Assembly (NCBI GenBank): GCA_030248135.1
Contig: JASANC010000952.1
Coordinates: forward strand, 1 to 64,000
Length of the DNA: 64,000 bases
Direction of reading: 5' to 3'
Source of the DNA: Theristus sp. LFF4_11
Lineage: Eukaryota > Nematoda > Chromadorea > Monhysterida > Xyalidae
The notes under the pieces are model-generated. The model was not told where the DNA came from and made no database searches. It saw only the letters and a program-made list of their open reading frames with translations. Position 1 is the stretch's first letter. Every line of letters begins with the position of its first letter. Below are positions 32,790 to 43,840 of this stretch, one piece after another. The translations under genes were made by a program, and so were the position numbers.

Positions 32790-35700
32790 TTATTCTTCGA
32801 CCGGGTCCGTTTTTCTGATCTCTTCAATGAGCGATTCAACGGAATTGTCGGTGATTGGAACGAACTGTTTCGCCATTTTCGAGAAATACAACGTGTCACC
32901 GGAACGGACGTCGAAGAACAGCGCATGCAGACGAATCTGGTTGGCGAGCAGCTGCTCGCGCAGGATGTGGTGCGTCGCGACGTTCTCGAGTTGTTGCAGC
33001 ACGTTGATCTGTGCGACAACGTGAATGGACACAAACTTAAACAAAAGCCCCACCCCCACCCTGTCTAAAGGCCAATTCATGCGCAAAAAAAATTATCCGG
33101 CACGTCACGTCACTGCACGTCAAGTGTGAATGCGTGTGTAAACGAGCACGTGTTCTAAAGATAACGTGACGTGCCGGATTGCTGCTTTTTGCATCATGAA
33201 TGAAGACGTGACGTGACGTGACGTGTCGTACCGGATAAATTTTGTGCACATGAATTGGCCTTAACGTATCTTATTGCTACTTGTGGTAGTGTTAGAACAA
33301 CAACACAAGCAGATCTGAAAAACCTTGTACTCAAAGACGAGCTGAAAGTCAAATTCAAATCAACCAATCAACCGTGAGCACACGGTCACAAAGGTGCCCT
33401 GCCGAAAACACCAGCACTATATCTGACTCACCCAGAGACGACGTCGACAAAAACGGTTTTATTTCCGACATCAAACCAGTTATTACACGAAACAGAACTT
33501 ATCCGTTTTTTATCAATCTCGTGACCCACCTGGCCGAGAATGTCGACGTCGCGCATCTGATCGTCCGGATCGATGACGGCGTCGAACGCAGCGCCCGGAA
33601 TGTGCCTGACAAACTGCAACGGTGGATCCATCGCCGGGCCGCGTTCCTTGCGAAGGCGGAACTTCTCGACGCTTGGCCAGCCGTACTTTCGGAGGTACAG
33701 ATCAAGCGATGACCACGCTTGGAAGGAGCTGGAGTCGAGGTACATGTCGTACAGCGCCGACATCGCCTGCAATGAGCATTTTTATTGCTGTTGTTTGGTG
33801 ATGCGTGATACACCGATGGAGTTGAGGTTCAAAAAAATTATGGCATTTACAAAACCTTTTTTCATGTGCAATTAGCTGATTGGCTGGTGAGAACGTGATG
33901 CATGCATTCTGTAATCTGTGCATGAGAAACGCCGCCTCCACAGGGCTGATGTACCATTGCTTCCCGAAGATCATGCATGCATGCGTCACGTGATCACCGA
34001 CCAATCGCCTGATTGCCTATAATTTACACTTCGACTGTAGATACAGAGTTGGTACAGTCCATCTGGAAAATACACACAACTAGCTGATTGATTGGTTTGG
34101 TTGCACATACATGCAGTTGATGCATGCATTCTGTGCACGAAAACTCCGCATCCACAGCGCTGCCTGCACCGAATGCACGCATGAACTGCACGTGTGTGCA
34201 CCCAGCCAATCAACTAGTCGTATTATAATTATCCAGATGAACTGCATATGGCAAAAACTGCAGGAAAACAGTGCAACAGCGCTGACCCGACAGTCGGAGT
34301 GTCCGCAAATGATCAGCTCTCGGACGCCCGTGCGCAGACACGCGAACTCGAGTGCGGCCGTCTCCGGACAGGCGTGCGTGTCGGCGGCAAACGCTGCATT
34401 GCTGCCTGAAATGGGCATTCAGCAACGCGCTCTCGTCACCGCTCGTGGCCTGGTGGTAGTGCGTTGGACTGCAGTCTGTGCGCTCGGGGGATCGAGCCCC
34501 GCCGAGGGGTGTACAGGCACTTAATGACTGAAAACTCGATGGGCGCCCTACTCAATGGCGTTCTGTACGCTTCTCTTGGTTAGCCCTGGCTGAAAACATC
34601 GCCTAAAATCTCAACAACAGCAACAACGCTCTCTCACACGATACGTGCACATAACAGCACAGAAAGTTCGCTCGTTGAAATGTGTCACTCGTTTCGCAGA
34701 ATAACTTGGCATTACAGTTAGAAGAACAAGTGTGTCGGGTTTGGGTGCAGAACAAACACCCCATTCGAATAGGTTTTCATGCAAGTCCGATTTCGTTCCT
34801 TCTTCTTTCGGAATTTTGTATTTTGAGAAAAACGTGACAGGTTTAAATTAAACAAACATACTATCTTTTATTTTCACCCGAGACTCAATGCAGGCATAGA
34901 GAGGTAAATCGTTTCATGCATGACGCGCGGGAATTCAAAACTGGCTAACTGATCGAGTCTCATAAATAGGGGCGGGTCTAGGGTTAGGGGAAAAAAAAAA
35001 TCCGGATTTTTTTTTTAAATTAAAAAAAAAAAATTTTTAAAAAAAAAAAAATTTTTTTTTACAAGTTAGGTTTGTTCGAAGCGTCTCGTCGAGCTGAGTT
35101 CATCTAGACTATTTTCAGAACGATCCGGAAAACTATAAGAGCGAAAATCGTGTTTTATTGAAATTATGTCCATTTCATAGAGGGAAAGTTGCATTTTCAA
35201 CAGTAAAACAGGACAATTTTCGACGTGTACTTGAATATTGAACCGTTCTTAGTTGTTCCTCTTTAGAAAATTACCAAAATTTGACTGTGTTCAAAAATTC
35301 CTGTTTGCTGTAGCTAAGTCGGCAACCCCTGTCGACCCGGTCGCCCCCCCCCCCCCAAGACACTTACTTTCAGGTTCAACCAGCTATGCTATCTGCCACA
35401 TGGCGAGAGCCCACTCTTCAAATCATCGTATCGAAAACACGTACCATGATTTCGCGATCACGTTGCGGGCAACTGACAGACGCAAGTTTAACACGTTAGT
35501 TTAGCTCAGCACGCAAGTTTTAACATGTGGCCATGTTATCGGGTATCTGAAAAACGGTCGTGTGATGTGGTATTAACCAACATCTCCGCTCCAATTGTTT
35601 AACAATATATCGCACAACTCCATTGTAGACCTATAACGTACGCCAATCAACAAGATATCATGTTCATCTCATGGCCTACCGACTGAAAAAACATGTTCTA

Positions 35701-36987
35701 AGTTGCAAGAAAACGATTTCTGAAACGATATCTCAATTCAGTTAAGTCATTTCAACGCTAAAAATTGACTCTAGAAGTCATCCAAATCGAAAAACATGGA
35801 GTACGTCGGTCAAAATGACCAAATAATGACATGTACCTAAGCACACAAAGAAGTTGGGAAGAAAATTTGGTTTGAACTTTCAAAAAATTATGCCATAAAT
35901 CGAATTTTCAGAGCAAAGTAGAAGAAAAATTTTTCAAATTTTTTTTTTAAGTTTGAAAAAAAAAATCCAAATTTTTTTTTTTTTAAAAAAACGAAAAAAA
36001 AAATAAAAATAAAAAAAAATTTTTCAAAGCCCCTAACCCTAGGCGGGTCACTTTGTCTGTTTTGAATTGCCACATAAAGATTGAAACTGGTTTCCTTTCC
36101 ACGACTGCAAACGCATTCAGTCGCAGAACCTAACAAAATTGATAACACTGCAGCTGACCACGGCACGCTGTGTACATTGGCGCCGTTGGCATCATGTTGC
36201 CCGCGTTACGCAGAATGAACAGCGCTCCGATTTCGGACGACAGAATTTCACGCGGAAACACGCGCGAGTCCATGCACGACAGCATGAGCGCATACGGCTT
36301 TGCCTGGGAGGAAACAACGAACAAAACGTGCGAGGGCAGCAGAGTAAACATGGCAGCTTTTTTCAGGGTGCAAAGAGCGCGCGAAATTTGAATGAAAAAA
36401 GACGTTCAGAAACCTAAGTCTGTGTAAAATTTGATGTTTTGATTCTTCGTGCTATTCAGTTCATTCTTTCTCCCTTACACACACGACTGGGAATTATCTT
36501 GGCGTTCTTGAAAAAGACAACTCCTAGTCTGCGACTGATACCGCCTTGATGGAGAATACAATGACTGTTTCATTTATTTGGCCGTACCGTACCGTACACT
36601 CAAGAGAGATTGAGACACACATGCAGACTTGAAAAACTGACTGAATGCCTGAAAACAAATCTACAAGGTCAACGTCGAGCTGTGTTCAAGTTCGTAAGAT
36701 CGTTTTTTTGACATCGTTTGTTCTGTTTGCATAATGGAATAGAAGTTTTGTGATTGTGTTGATGTGAACTGGCCGTGGTGAGGCTTACAAATGAACTTGA
36801 CTGATTGATTGATTGATTGTGAGAGAGAGGAGTGGAGCTTGAGGAAAAAACAAACAAAAAATATACGTGTCGCTGGATACCTCACCTGCGGGTTGTTTTT
36901 CAGCGCATTCAGACTGTCCATCAATTTGGGACGATCGTGTTTTTGAAAGCGCAGCACGCCGCGCAGCAATCGTGCAACACCAGGCAT
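32790..36987 (-). CDS. Beta-class carbonic anhydrase
   Basis: Five exons in transcript order: 36987-36886, 36303-36159, 34405-34287, 33766-33530 and 33008-32790, giving about 273 residues, the usual length for nematode BCA enzymes. The zinc site is visible: Cys in LSCMDSR (with the catalytic Asp-Arg pair) and His and Cys in ICGHSDCR. RNAGNMMPTAP and ETAALEFACLRTGVRELII are further family motifs. The C-terminus has INVLQQLENVATHHILREQL and LHALFFDVRSGDTLYFSKMA. The enzyme interconverts CO2 and bicarbonate. The boundary of exons 2 and 3 is the least certain join; 34405 and a site four bases further in are both possible acceptors. Intron 2 is swollen by a SINE and nested elements. Confidence 0.93.
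33068..33262. mobile_element. Palindromic MITE with ACGTGACGTG repeats
   Basis: TIRs AAGGCCAATTCATG ... CATGAATTGGCCTT at the ends, and ATTATCCGGCACGTCACGTC against GTGTCGTACCGGATAAAT. Only one copy in the window. It lies in the last intron of the carbonic anhydrase gene. Confidence 0.8.
33868..34060. mobile_element. Foldback MITE family D, copy 2
   Basis: TTAGCTGATTGGCTGGTGAG ... ACCGACCAATCGCCTGATTG followed by CCTATAATTTACACTTCGAC. In intron 3 of the carbonic anhydrase gene, directly next to another copy. Confidence 0.75.
34078..34245. mobile_element. Foldback MITE family D, copy 3
   Basis: AACTAGCTGATTGATTGG ... CCCAGCCAATCAACTAGTCG, with GCATGCATTCTGTGCAC inside. Ends ~40 bp before a carbonic anhydrase splice site. 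Confidence 0.75.
34448..34632 (+). mobile_element. Full-length tRNA-derived SINE
   Basis: CGTGGCCTGGTGGTAGTGCG head, GGGGGATCGAGCCCCGCCGA B-box region, standard body and a CAACAACAGCAACAAC tail. Flanks CGCTCTCGTCAC and CGCTCTCTCACAC look like a 12-13-bp target-site duplication. It is antisense to the carbonic anhydrase gene. Confidence 0.9.
34862..36145 (+). mobile_element. MITE family A, copy 5, split by a nested insertion
   Basis: Left half 34862-34978 and right half 36043-36145 together make one family A copy. The break carries the element at 34979-36042, with GCGGGT duplicated on both sides as a short target repeat. Confidence 0.85.
34979..36042. mobile_element. AT-rich element family G bounded by CTAGGGTTAGGGG
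   Basis: Terminal inverted repeats CTAGGGTTAGGGG ... CCCCTAACCCTAG. Inside are long A/T runs and a conserved core (GTTCGAAGCGTCTCGTCGAG, CTGAGTTCATCTAGACTATT, CGATCCGGAAAACTATAAGA) that recurs inverted at 61566-61854. A C-run (35346-35357) is also present. No coding capacity. Confidence 0.75.
36342..36572 (-). repeat. Interspersed repeat family J, copy 2
   Basis: Inverted match to 3262-3505: CATGGCAGCTTTTTTCAGGG, GCGCGCGAAATTTGAATGAA ... AAAAAGACAACTCCTAGTCT. It lies in intron 1 of the carbonic anhydrase gene, ~40 bp from exon 2. Confidence 0.75.
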
Positions 36988-38759
36988 CGTTTTTGCTCTG
37001 CGATGCGATGACGGACGACTTCACTCCCGCTTCGTCCTCCGACTCGTCTGAAATCAAAAATGGCAATTTCGTGTGCGCTTTGCAGGTTGTTTGTGTGATT
37101 TGTGGTTGGGGAGACCGAGAAGCGACCGCGAGAGAGAAACAGAGAGCACACACGCACATGATAAAACAAATTCCTTGTGTGAGGCTGTCTGTTCTTTCAC
37201 TGACTGACTGGGAATGTGAAACATCGTTTCATTCAACAACGTTGCTTTGCCTATTATACAACCCTGGCGCTTCTTTTTTAAAACGCACCCAGCTCGTTGT
37301 CGGACATTGCTAAAACGGACCTGATTCAAATCTTAATCTTAAAGCCTAATCCTAAGCCTAACTTGATCCTAACCTAATCCTAACCTAAGCCAAGCCTTTT
37401 CAGGAAGTAAGATGCCAGAACAATTGCGTTTTGAACAAGTTCCTGTAGGGGACGGAGCGTGTGCACGTGCGCTAGTGGTTCATGAGCATGAGCATGCCGA
37501 TGCCCGTGCGCGTGCGTTTTAAAAAAGAAGCGCCAGGCCTACAACGACTTCATTAGGATTAGGATTGGGCTTAGGATTAGGAACCTACAACGACTTCATT
37601 GAAACCGAACTAAACAACCCCCAGGCCCCCCCTAGAACAACTATGCTGTAAACTTGGCTTTGGTTTAGTAATTCTGGCGCTTCTTTTTTAAAACGCACGC
37701 GCACGTGGCATCGGCATGCTCATGCTCATGATCCACTAGCGCGCCTGCACACGCACCGGCCTCAACAATCAAGGCACTTTCACTTTGTTAAAACGCTTTT
37801 AGAGGGGGGGGTCAGGTGCCTTCTCGGTGAGGGGGGGTGCACGGGCAGCAAATTTTCCTGAGGGGGGGGTGCACTGGCAGAAAAAGTTCGTGAGGGGGGG
37901 TGCACGGGATCGCACGGGTAATACCAAATTTTTGCCTTAGAAAAACACAGAAATTCTTGTAAAATACAGAATATTTTGTGCAAACAAGCTGCTTGTTTGG
38001 TCAGAAACAACAAAATATATGCAGGGACAGACACAAACGTCAAGAAAAATGCAAAAATTACGGTATTTTTGGAAAAAAATTGAGAAGAGATTGACCACCG
38101 TGAGGGGGGGTGCGATCCCGTGTTTTCTCGCGGAGGGGGGGTGGGGGGGAGTCTAGTACCCGTGTCGAGGTAGAGGGGGGAGGGGGGTACTGGGGTATCA
38201 TCTGGCCGTGCACGGGCAGGATTTTCGGCTGGGGGGGGGGGGTGGACCCCCCCACCCCCCCGCACTTTCGCTACTGATTGGGATCAGGGATCAGCTCCAG
38301 CTCCGGTTTAGCTTTATAGTTTTACGAACAACGTTGTTCAGTTTTTTGTTTTAGCACTTCAAGGTTTTCACGCACGGGCACGACGACGGCAATGTTCGGT
38401 TTTGTTGTCTGACTGAGCACATTGAAATGAAAAAGTAATGAAAATGCTTTGAAATACCTCCTCGCCTCGCCTTTCCTCTCTCAAATCACTTCATTTTCCC
38501 CCCGGCCCCACCCCACCCCTCCCCCAAATTTCGACCTTCCCATCCCATCCCAGAACACTCGGTCTCGGTCTGTCACCACCAACGTTCACTATTTGGTGAT
38601 TGTTTGTTACAGCCAAATCAATCGTCTGAATTTCACAACATTTGTCGTTTTCGTGGCCACTTGCTTCTGCGCCACCCTGGTATCGTCGATCAGTGTTGTG
38701 TCGACGTCGATTTCGATTAGATTCAGAGATTCGATCGATCGACTCGACCAAAATCCAAA
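36988..38759. other. Repeat-rich intergenic region with telomere-like motifs
   Basis: Lies between the divergent carbonic anhydrase and TAF10 genes. 37259-37745 holds an inverted repeat (GCGCTTCTTTTTTAAAACGC at 37267 and 37678, complement at 37517), with degenerate CCTAAGCCTAATCC-type repeats (37330-37400) and their inverse (37553-37590). 37800-38270 is a G-run array (GAGGGGGGGTGCACGGGCA-like units). No gene seen; the promoters of both genes should lie at its ends. Confidence 0.6.
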
Positions 38760-39551
38760 ATGGACCATAATAATGGTGCAGCAGCAGGCGCGAGTCACGC
38801 GCAAACAAACGACGACGCCAATCATCAGTCGCAGTCACAACAGCGATCCGTGCCTTCGTTGCCACGCAGCACCGACGCCACGTTGAACGAGTTCTTGGCA
38901 TCCTTGGAGAGCTATCCACCCACGATTCCAGACGCTGTCACCAACTATTACATGCATAAAGCCGGCTTTGATAATGCCGGTTGGTCATTTGAGCTTAGTT
39001 TGCGTTTTGTTTGCGTTGCTCAAACGATTGTATACTGATTGCCGATCGAGCCCAAGTTCCCAACTGTCATTGAAATCAGGCCACTCTTCAGTCGGCAACA
39101 TGAGTTTTGCAGAAGATCATGAACTGAACTTCTGATTAACTTCAAAAATTGTGTCTCTGCTGCACTGATGAGAAAACCCGCACGTTGAGTGTCTGCACCT
39201 AATTTCGAAACACTCATGCATCACTACTGTTCTATTTTGGTTGTATTGGAGGAGCCTGTAACCAGCATATGAAAAGACAAGCACCAGCACCAGCAGTTTT
39301 ATTCGTTGTTCTTGCCACGTGACGCCAGTCTTTCCTGCCCAGATCCACGCATCGTGCGTCTGGTTTCACTGGCGGCGCAGAAGTTCATTTCCGACATCGC
39401 ATTGGATGCGATACAACAGGCGAAGATGAAAGGGCTCGGACAGGCGAAGAAGGGCTCGAAGGAAGTGCGCTACACGCTGACGCAGGAACTGCTGGACACC
39501 GTGCTTGCTGAGTACGGCATCAACGCGCATAAACCGCCGTATTTCTTGTGA
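38760..39551 (+). CDS. taf-10: TFIID/SAGA subunit TAF10
   Basis: Two exons, 38760-38979 and 39343-39551, join in phase (G|AT) to give 142 residues. After an Asn/Gln/Ser-rich N-terminus comes the conserved TAF10 histone-fold domain: [59 protein letters not shown], then [20 protein letters not shown] and HKPPYFL at the end. TAF10 is a small histone-fold subunit shared by the general transcription factor TFIID and the SAGA coactivator. All key blocks are intact and the length suits an invertebrate TAF10. The gene ends 169 bp from the convergent methyltransferase gene. Confidence 0.96.
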
Positions 39552-39720
39552 TCCGAACTCGAGTCTCTGATTTTTGTTCAGTTTGTCTCTCGGAAAGTAC
39601 GAACGTACGAAAACCGTTCGCATACATGCTCGTTTGAAAGTGAGCATGAAAAAGTGTCCGTTTTTATTGGTTTTATCACGAAAATGGAATGCAGCAATCT
39701 CGTAATATCACAGTCGTATT

Positions 39721-41657
39721 TCAATTGCGAGACCACAGCACCAGTCCGCTGTGCATCTCCCAGTTCACCAAATCGTCCGTCTCCGGGTCTCGCGGCGTGA
39801 AGTGCGTCCTCCGGAACGTGTCCACCATGGCGACGACGTCGTCGCGTGTGTGCGCCCGCTTCACGCGTGTCCAGTCCATCAGCACGTACAGGGTGTTCTT
39901 GCGATGCAGCAGTTTTCGTTCGGCGCCAGCAATCGCTCTACACTCATAACCGGGCTGACCAATCACGTTCACGATCACGACGTTCTGCGGTGGAATCGAG
40001 TGCGTCAAGTCGTCCAACAGTAGACCGGGCACTTGTCTTGGTCGTTTCCGGTCGTGGTGGCGCGTTTTCGCCGCCGGTCGTGGCGTTGTTGTTGTTGTTG
40101 TTGCGTTTGACTGGGAGAACTTGAACGACGCCTCCGGCAGTGTGGCATTCGCCATCGTGCGAGAGTCGGTGGCGATGAATGGCGCGTACAGACGCACCCG
40201 CTCGTGTTTGGCTTTTCCTTTGCTGTTGATTTCTGCAAAAAATAATTATTTTTTTGGTATCTTTTAGTTCTAGTCGGTGACCATTTGGATTGCCATTGGG
40301 CCATTATTACAGGTGGACGTAGAAAACCGCAATTCAACCAAAAAAACTGGAATCACTTGCAATTTGTGCATTATCTCATTTGAATCTGTCGTTGCTGATT
40401 GGCTGCATCAAGGTGGTTTACATTAATCAGTGAGCCGATCGCAAAAAACTGCCAATTACAGTCGAACTGTAAATTATAGTCAATCAGCTGATTGGTGGTC
40501 ACTTGAGGCATGCTTTCAGTGCAGGCATTGCTGTAGGTTTGGTTCTGCAGGGAGACGGAGTTTGGTTCTGCACAGAATGCATGAACCTCGATCACCAACC
40601 AATCCGCTGATTCCCTATATTTTCGAGTTCGACTGTTGTTGAGTGTCTGTGGTTTACAGGTCGTTCTGAGCAGAGGCAGGTCTGCATCGTGATACATCAT
40701 TATTAAAACCGCTGTCTGTGCAGTTCCGGTGCTCCTCCTCTATAACCCGAACACAGGAAGAAAAAATGCAAAAACTGAATTGATCATTTTCACCTTATCA
40801 AAAAGGCTGGGCAAAGGATTAGGATTAGGAACCTATCTAGATACAACGACTCATTACAAGCAACCTCTGATCAAAAATCAAAAAAATATACAAATCGGTT
40901 TGCATCATTTTGGCGGCATGTCACACGGGACACCATTCACCAGCACCAACCGAGTGCCCTGGCGAACGCATTCGCGTGTCTCTCCGGTCGGTCATCAACA
41001 GCAAGCACTTGACTGCCGAACCGGAACGCGTAAAACGAATAATATCCAACGCCACTGCCAACGTCGATGAACGTGATACCGGCGGATTTCTAACGAGAAA
41101 AACCGGTTTTTTTAAATCTTCCTGAGTACCGTCATTCAAAACTCCAGGATCCAATGTCAAGTTACCCCGAAGATGAGCTTCGCTTCTTTGATGCACTTTC
41201 GGATCAGCGCAATCAACGGCGCATTCCACAGCAGTCCGGCTCTGATGGTGTCCGTGAAGTTCCTCGCCATTGAACTTGAGTGTCGTTCGTTTTCGGTGAG
41301 CGGTGGCCAACAGACGGTGAACTGATCCAACGTCGACACGTTACGACACTCAATTGAGCTCCACTCTTGCTCCCGAACAGGCTGGTCGTCAAAGTTCTTC
41401 TGTAGCCTGTACGCCCGCGGCAGATAGCGGTACTGTTCCAGTGAGTCGGTGTTCAGCGTCAGAAAGTCGAATCGTGGATTCTGCGCGAACCGCAGCGACT
41501 GTTGCGCCGCGTAGACTGCAGCGATCAGATAATGGAACGCCGTGTAGGCAAGCGCCAATGTGAGCAGTACCACGAATGGTGCGCTGTAGTTGGACAGAGC
41601 GCGCAATGGCACCCGACTCGAAATGACCGCTCGAAAATGGCGCCAGAGTTCCGACAT
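39721..41657 (-). CDS. Membrane-anchored FkbM-type methyltransferase
   Basis: Three exons (41657-41166, 41089-40951, 40232-39721) join in phase to give 380 residues. Residues ~27-50 are a hydrophobic segment (FVVLLTLALAYTAFHYLIAA), suggesting a single-pass, type II membrane protein of the secretory pathway. The second exon holds the SAM-binding loop: ITFIDVGSGVGYYSFYAFRF, then VLAVDDRPE. The third exon matches the later part of FkbM domains: a loop of Thr and basic residues, VPGLLLDDL, then NVVIVNVIGQPGYECRAIAG. Substrate unknown; worm FkbM proteins are a large, mostly uncharacterised family. A methyltransferase fold is well supported and the FkbM label somewhat less so. Confidence 0.8.
40438..40640. 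mobile_element. Foldback MITE family D, copy 4
   Basis: CAGTCGAACTGTAAATTATAG, GTCAATCAGCTGATTGGTGG ... ACCAACCAATCCGCTGATTC, then TTTTCGAGTTCGACTG. It lies in the methyltransferase intron 2. Confidence 0.85.
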
Positions 41658-42276
41658 TGCGAAATAATGGCGATTGTTGTTGGTCGTATGTTTTCATACC
41701 AGCCGGCAGGAAGCATGTGCAGTGCAGTTTTTTTACTAACAATGCTCGTGCAAATTTTTGCTCACTAGTTTGCTGAAATAATGTGCATTGTGTTTGTTAT
41801 TCTGCAGCTTTAATCCGTTTGCACTCGCTGATCTGCGCATGCGATGGATATACACCATTCATGTGAGCTATCGATTTCAAGCACGGTAATGCTAGCAAAT
41901 TACTGTTATAACATTGTTGTCGACGGACATCGCACCCACGAATATCCTGCAAAAGTGCGCACACACATGCGAAAGCTAGGATGGAATTTTAGTACAGACA
42001 GTCGCTGTTCGGTTATTCCCGGTTATTGTTTTTTTGGTTTTCAATGTTTTTTGTGCTGTCATGTTTTATTAGACTTCAACCTGACGAACGTATTTGAATC
42101 AATCAGAAAAAAACATTCAGCAGGCAGACATGGCAATAAAACTATAATCACTGGTTGTGAACTACTCTGAGAACGTCTGCAAAACGTTCAACAAAAATCG
42201 TGACAAACTTGTTGAGTATGGTGTTTTCAGTGACAGAAAATAGATGTTGCGTATAAGTTGATTTGTTGTACCTCGA

Positions 42277-43617
42277 TCAAGCAGCCGATCGGTTAGCATA
42301 CAAAGAAGCATTCGATTGTTTCGTTTCGTTGGCGTCTTGTGGCGTGCGGGTGCAGCTGGTCGAGTATGATGCCTTTCTGTCCTCCAAGTTTCTGCGCGTT
42401 CGCGTGCTCAGTTGAGTGTCACTGGTTTTCTCATCGAGCCACCACGGAAATGCATCGATCGTTGGTGTTTTCTCATACGGGCGCATCGTGGCGTGCTCGT
42501 GGTTGCTACAACCGTTCATGCTATATGTTCGTTGATTGGTTGATTTTGAATTGATACGATCAATCACTACCTTGTTAGTCAGCAAGCTATCCCAGAATAG
42601 CCGGCCAATACACTGATGGCGATGCAGAATGTACAGAATGGTGTATGCAACCACCACAAACTATACCCGTGCGACGGTGTGGGGTACCGACTTGCAAATG
42701 TGCACAGCCCTCAAAATGGTGAACAGCCCTCAAAATGGTGCGCAGCCCTCAAAACCGCTATGCAGCCCGCAAGAAAGTTTTACGGTGGCATTTGGGCGAC
42801 ACCGGTTTGAGGGCTGTGCACATCGGTACCCCACACCGTCGCACTTGTATGGTACAAAAACAGTGTACATGTTCTCATCTAACCGATGATGTTGAACAAG
42901 TGCGTCAAGCGACGCAAACTTGGGCGGGTTTGGGTCGCCGCACCGAACGTAGAACTGCTGCCACTTGGGGCTCAAATCGACCGGCTCGGATTTGTTCACA
43001 GCTTCAATTGGATAGTGGCGGTATTCACCCTAGAAACGCAATCATACAAGAGCAAATCAACAACTTTTTGTCTGTTTTGCTGACTTGCTTCAGTCTTCTT
43101 ATAAAGCAAACAGCAAACTTTGTCCGTTTTTTGGTGGACCCACTTTGCTCGTGAGATAGCACAGCACCAGCGGCAGGTCGGCTGGTGCGTTGTCCGGATA
43201 GACACGTCTGCGATGCGGCTCGGCGGTCGTCGTCGTGTCGTCATTGTCCGCGTCGTGATCGTCCGTCTCGAACACCGGCAACTGATGGTACAGTAGCATC
43301 TGTTTTGCTTGCTGGAAGGTCGTTTTAATAATGAAAAATGCTGCTGCCATAAAGACGCATTCATGAAGCAGTGCTTAGTGATCGCGCAGCTATCTTTTAA
43401 CACAGCTGTGCGTCACTAAATACTCCTTCATGTACAGTACATATGCCCCTCAACTTCCAGACACAAAATTGTCAAGGATATATGAGTGCGACACATTGCA
43501 TAAAAAGATTCATGAATCGAAGCGAACCTTCAAACGAGTTTCAGCGGTCGGCGCCGTGATCACGCCAACGTAAAGGTCACGTGCACTGGTCGTTACTGGA
43601 CGCTGAACCGGAGTCAT
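42277..43617 (-). CDS. Small divergent SH2-like domain protein
   Basis: Four exons in transcript order (43617-43528, 43311-43144, 43029-42884, 42520-42277) join in phase to give 215 residues. The order of motifs resembles an SH2 domain: an opening YVGVITAPTAETRL (compare WYHG...AE..L), LPLVLCYLTSKGEYRHYPIE (beta strands with the HY motif), FYVRCGD and a closing FASLDALVQHHR. SH2 domains bind phosphotyrosine. The canonical FLVR arginine is not evident: the place reads MLLYHQLPVF, and an acidic/Thr insert follows. Phosphotyrosine binding may therefore be lost or altered. The C-terminal tail (TIDAFPWWLDE) is unrecognised. The start lies 223 bp from the divergent MSP-domain gene. Confidence 0.6.
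42663..42850. mobile_element. Foldback MITE family B, copy 2
   Basis: ATACCCGTGCGACGGTGTGG ... CCACACCGTCGCACTTGTAT. It starts ~33 bp inside the last intron of the SH2-like gene. Confidence 0.85.
43350..43445. mobile_element. Foldback MITE family C, copy 4
   Basis: GACGCATTCATGAAGCAGTG ... AATACTCCTTCATGTACAG, with GCAGCTATCTTTTAACACAG in the centre. In intron 1 of the SH2-like gene. Confidence 0.85.
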
Positions 43618-43840
43618 GATGACAAAAGATGAGAGACGAGAGTGGCTTGCTGTTGGTGAAAAAGACGAGTATGGCTGGAATTGGCGGAATTTGATGCATC
43701 TATAGTGGAAACAGCTTGATGAAAACGCATAAATTCACCGGTGTTCCATTGAGAAAACATCAAACGTTTTTCACAGGAATCAGTGTGCTGTGCAGCACCA
43801 ACGAGAACCAATCAGCAAAAAAACATCGCATATTGTCCTC

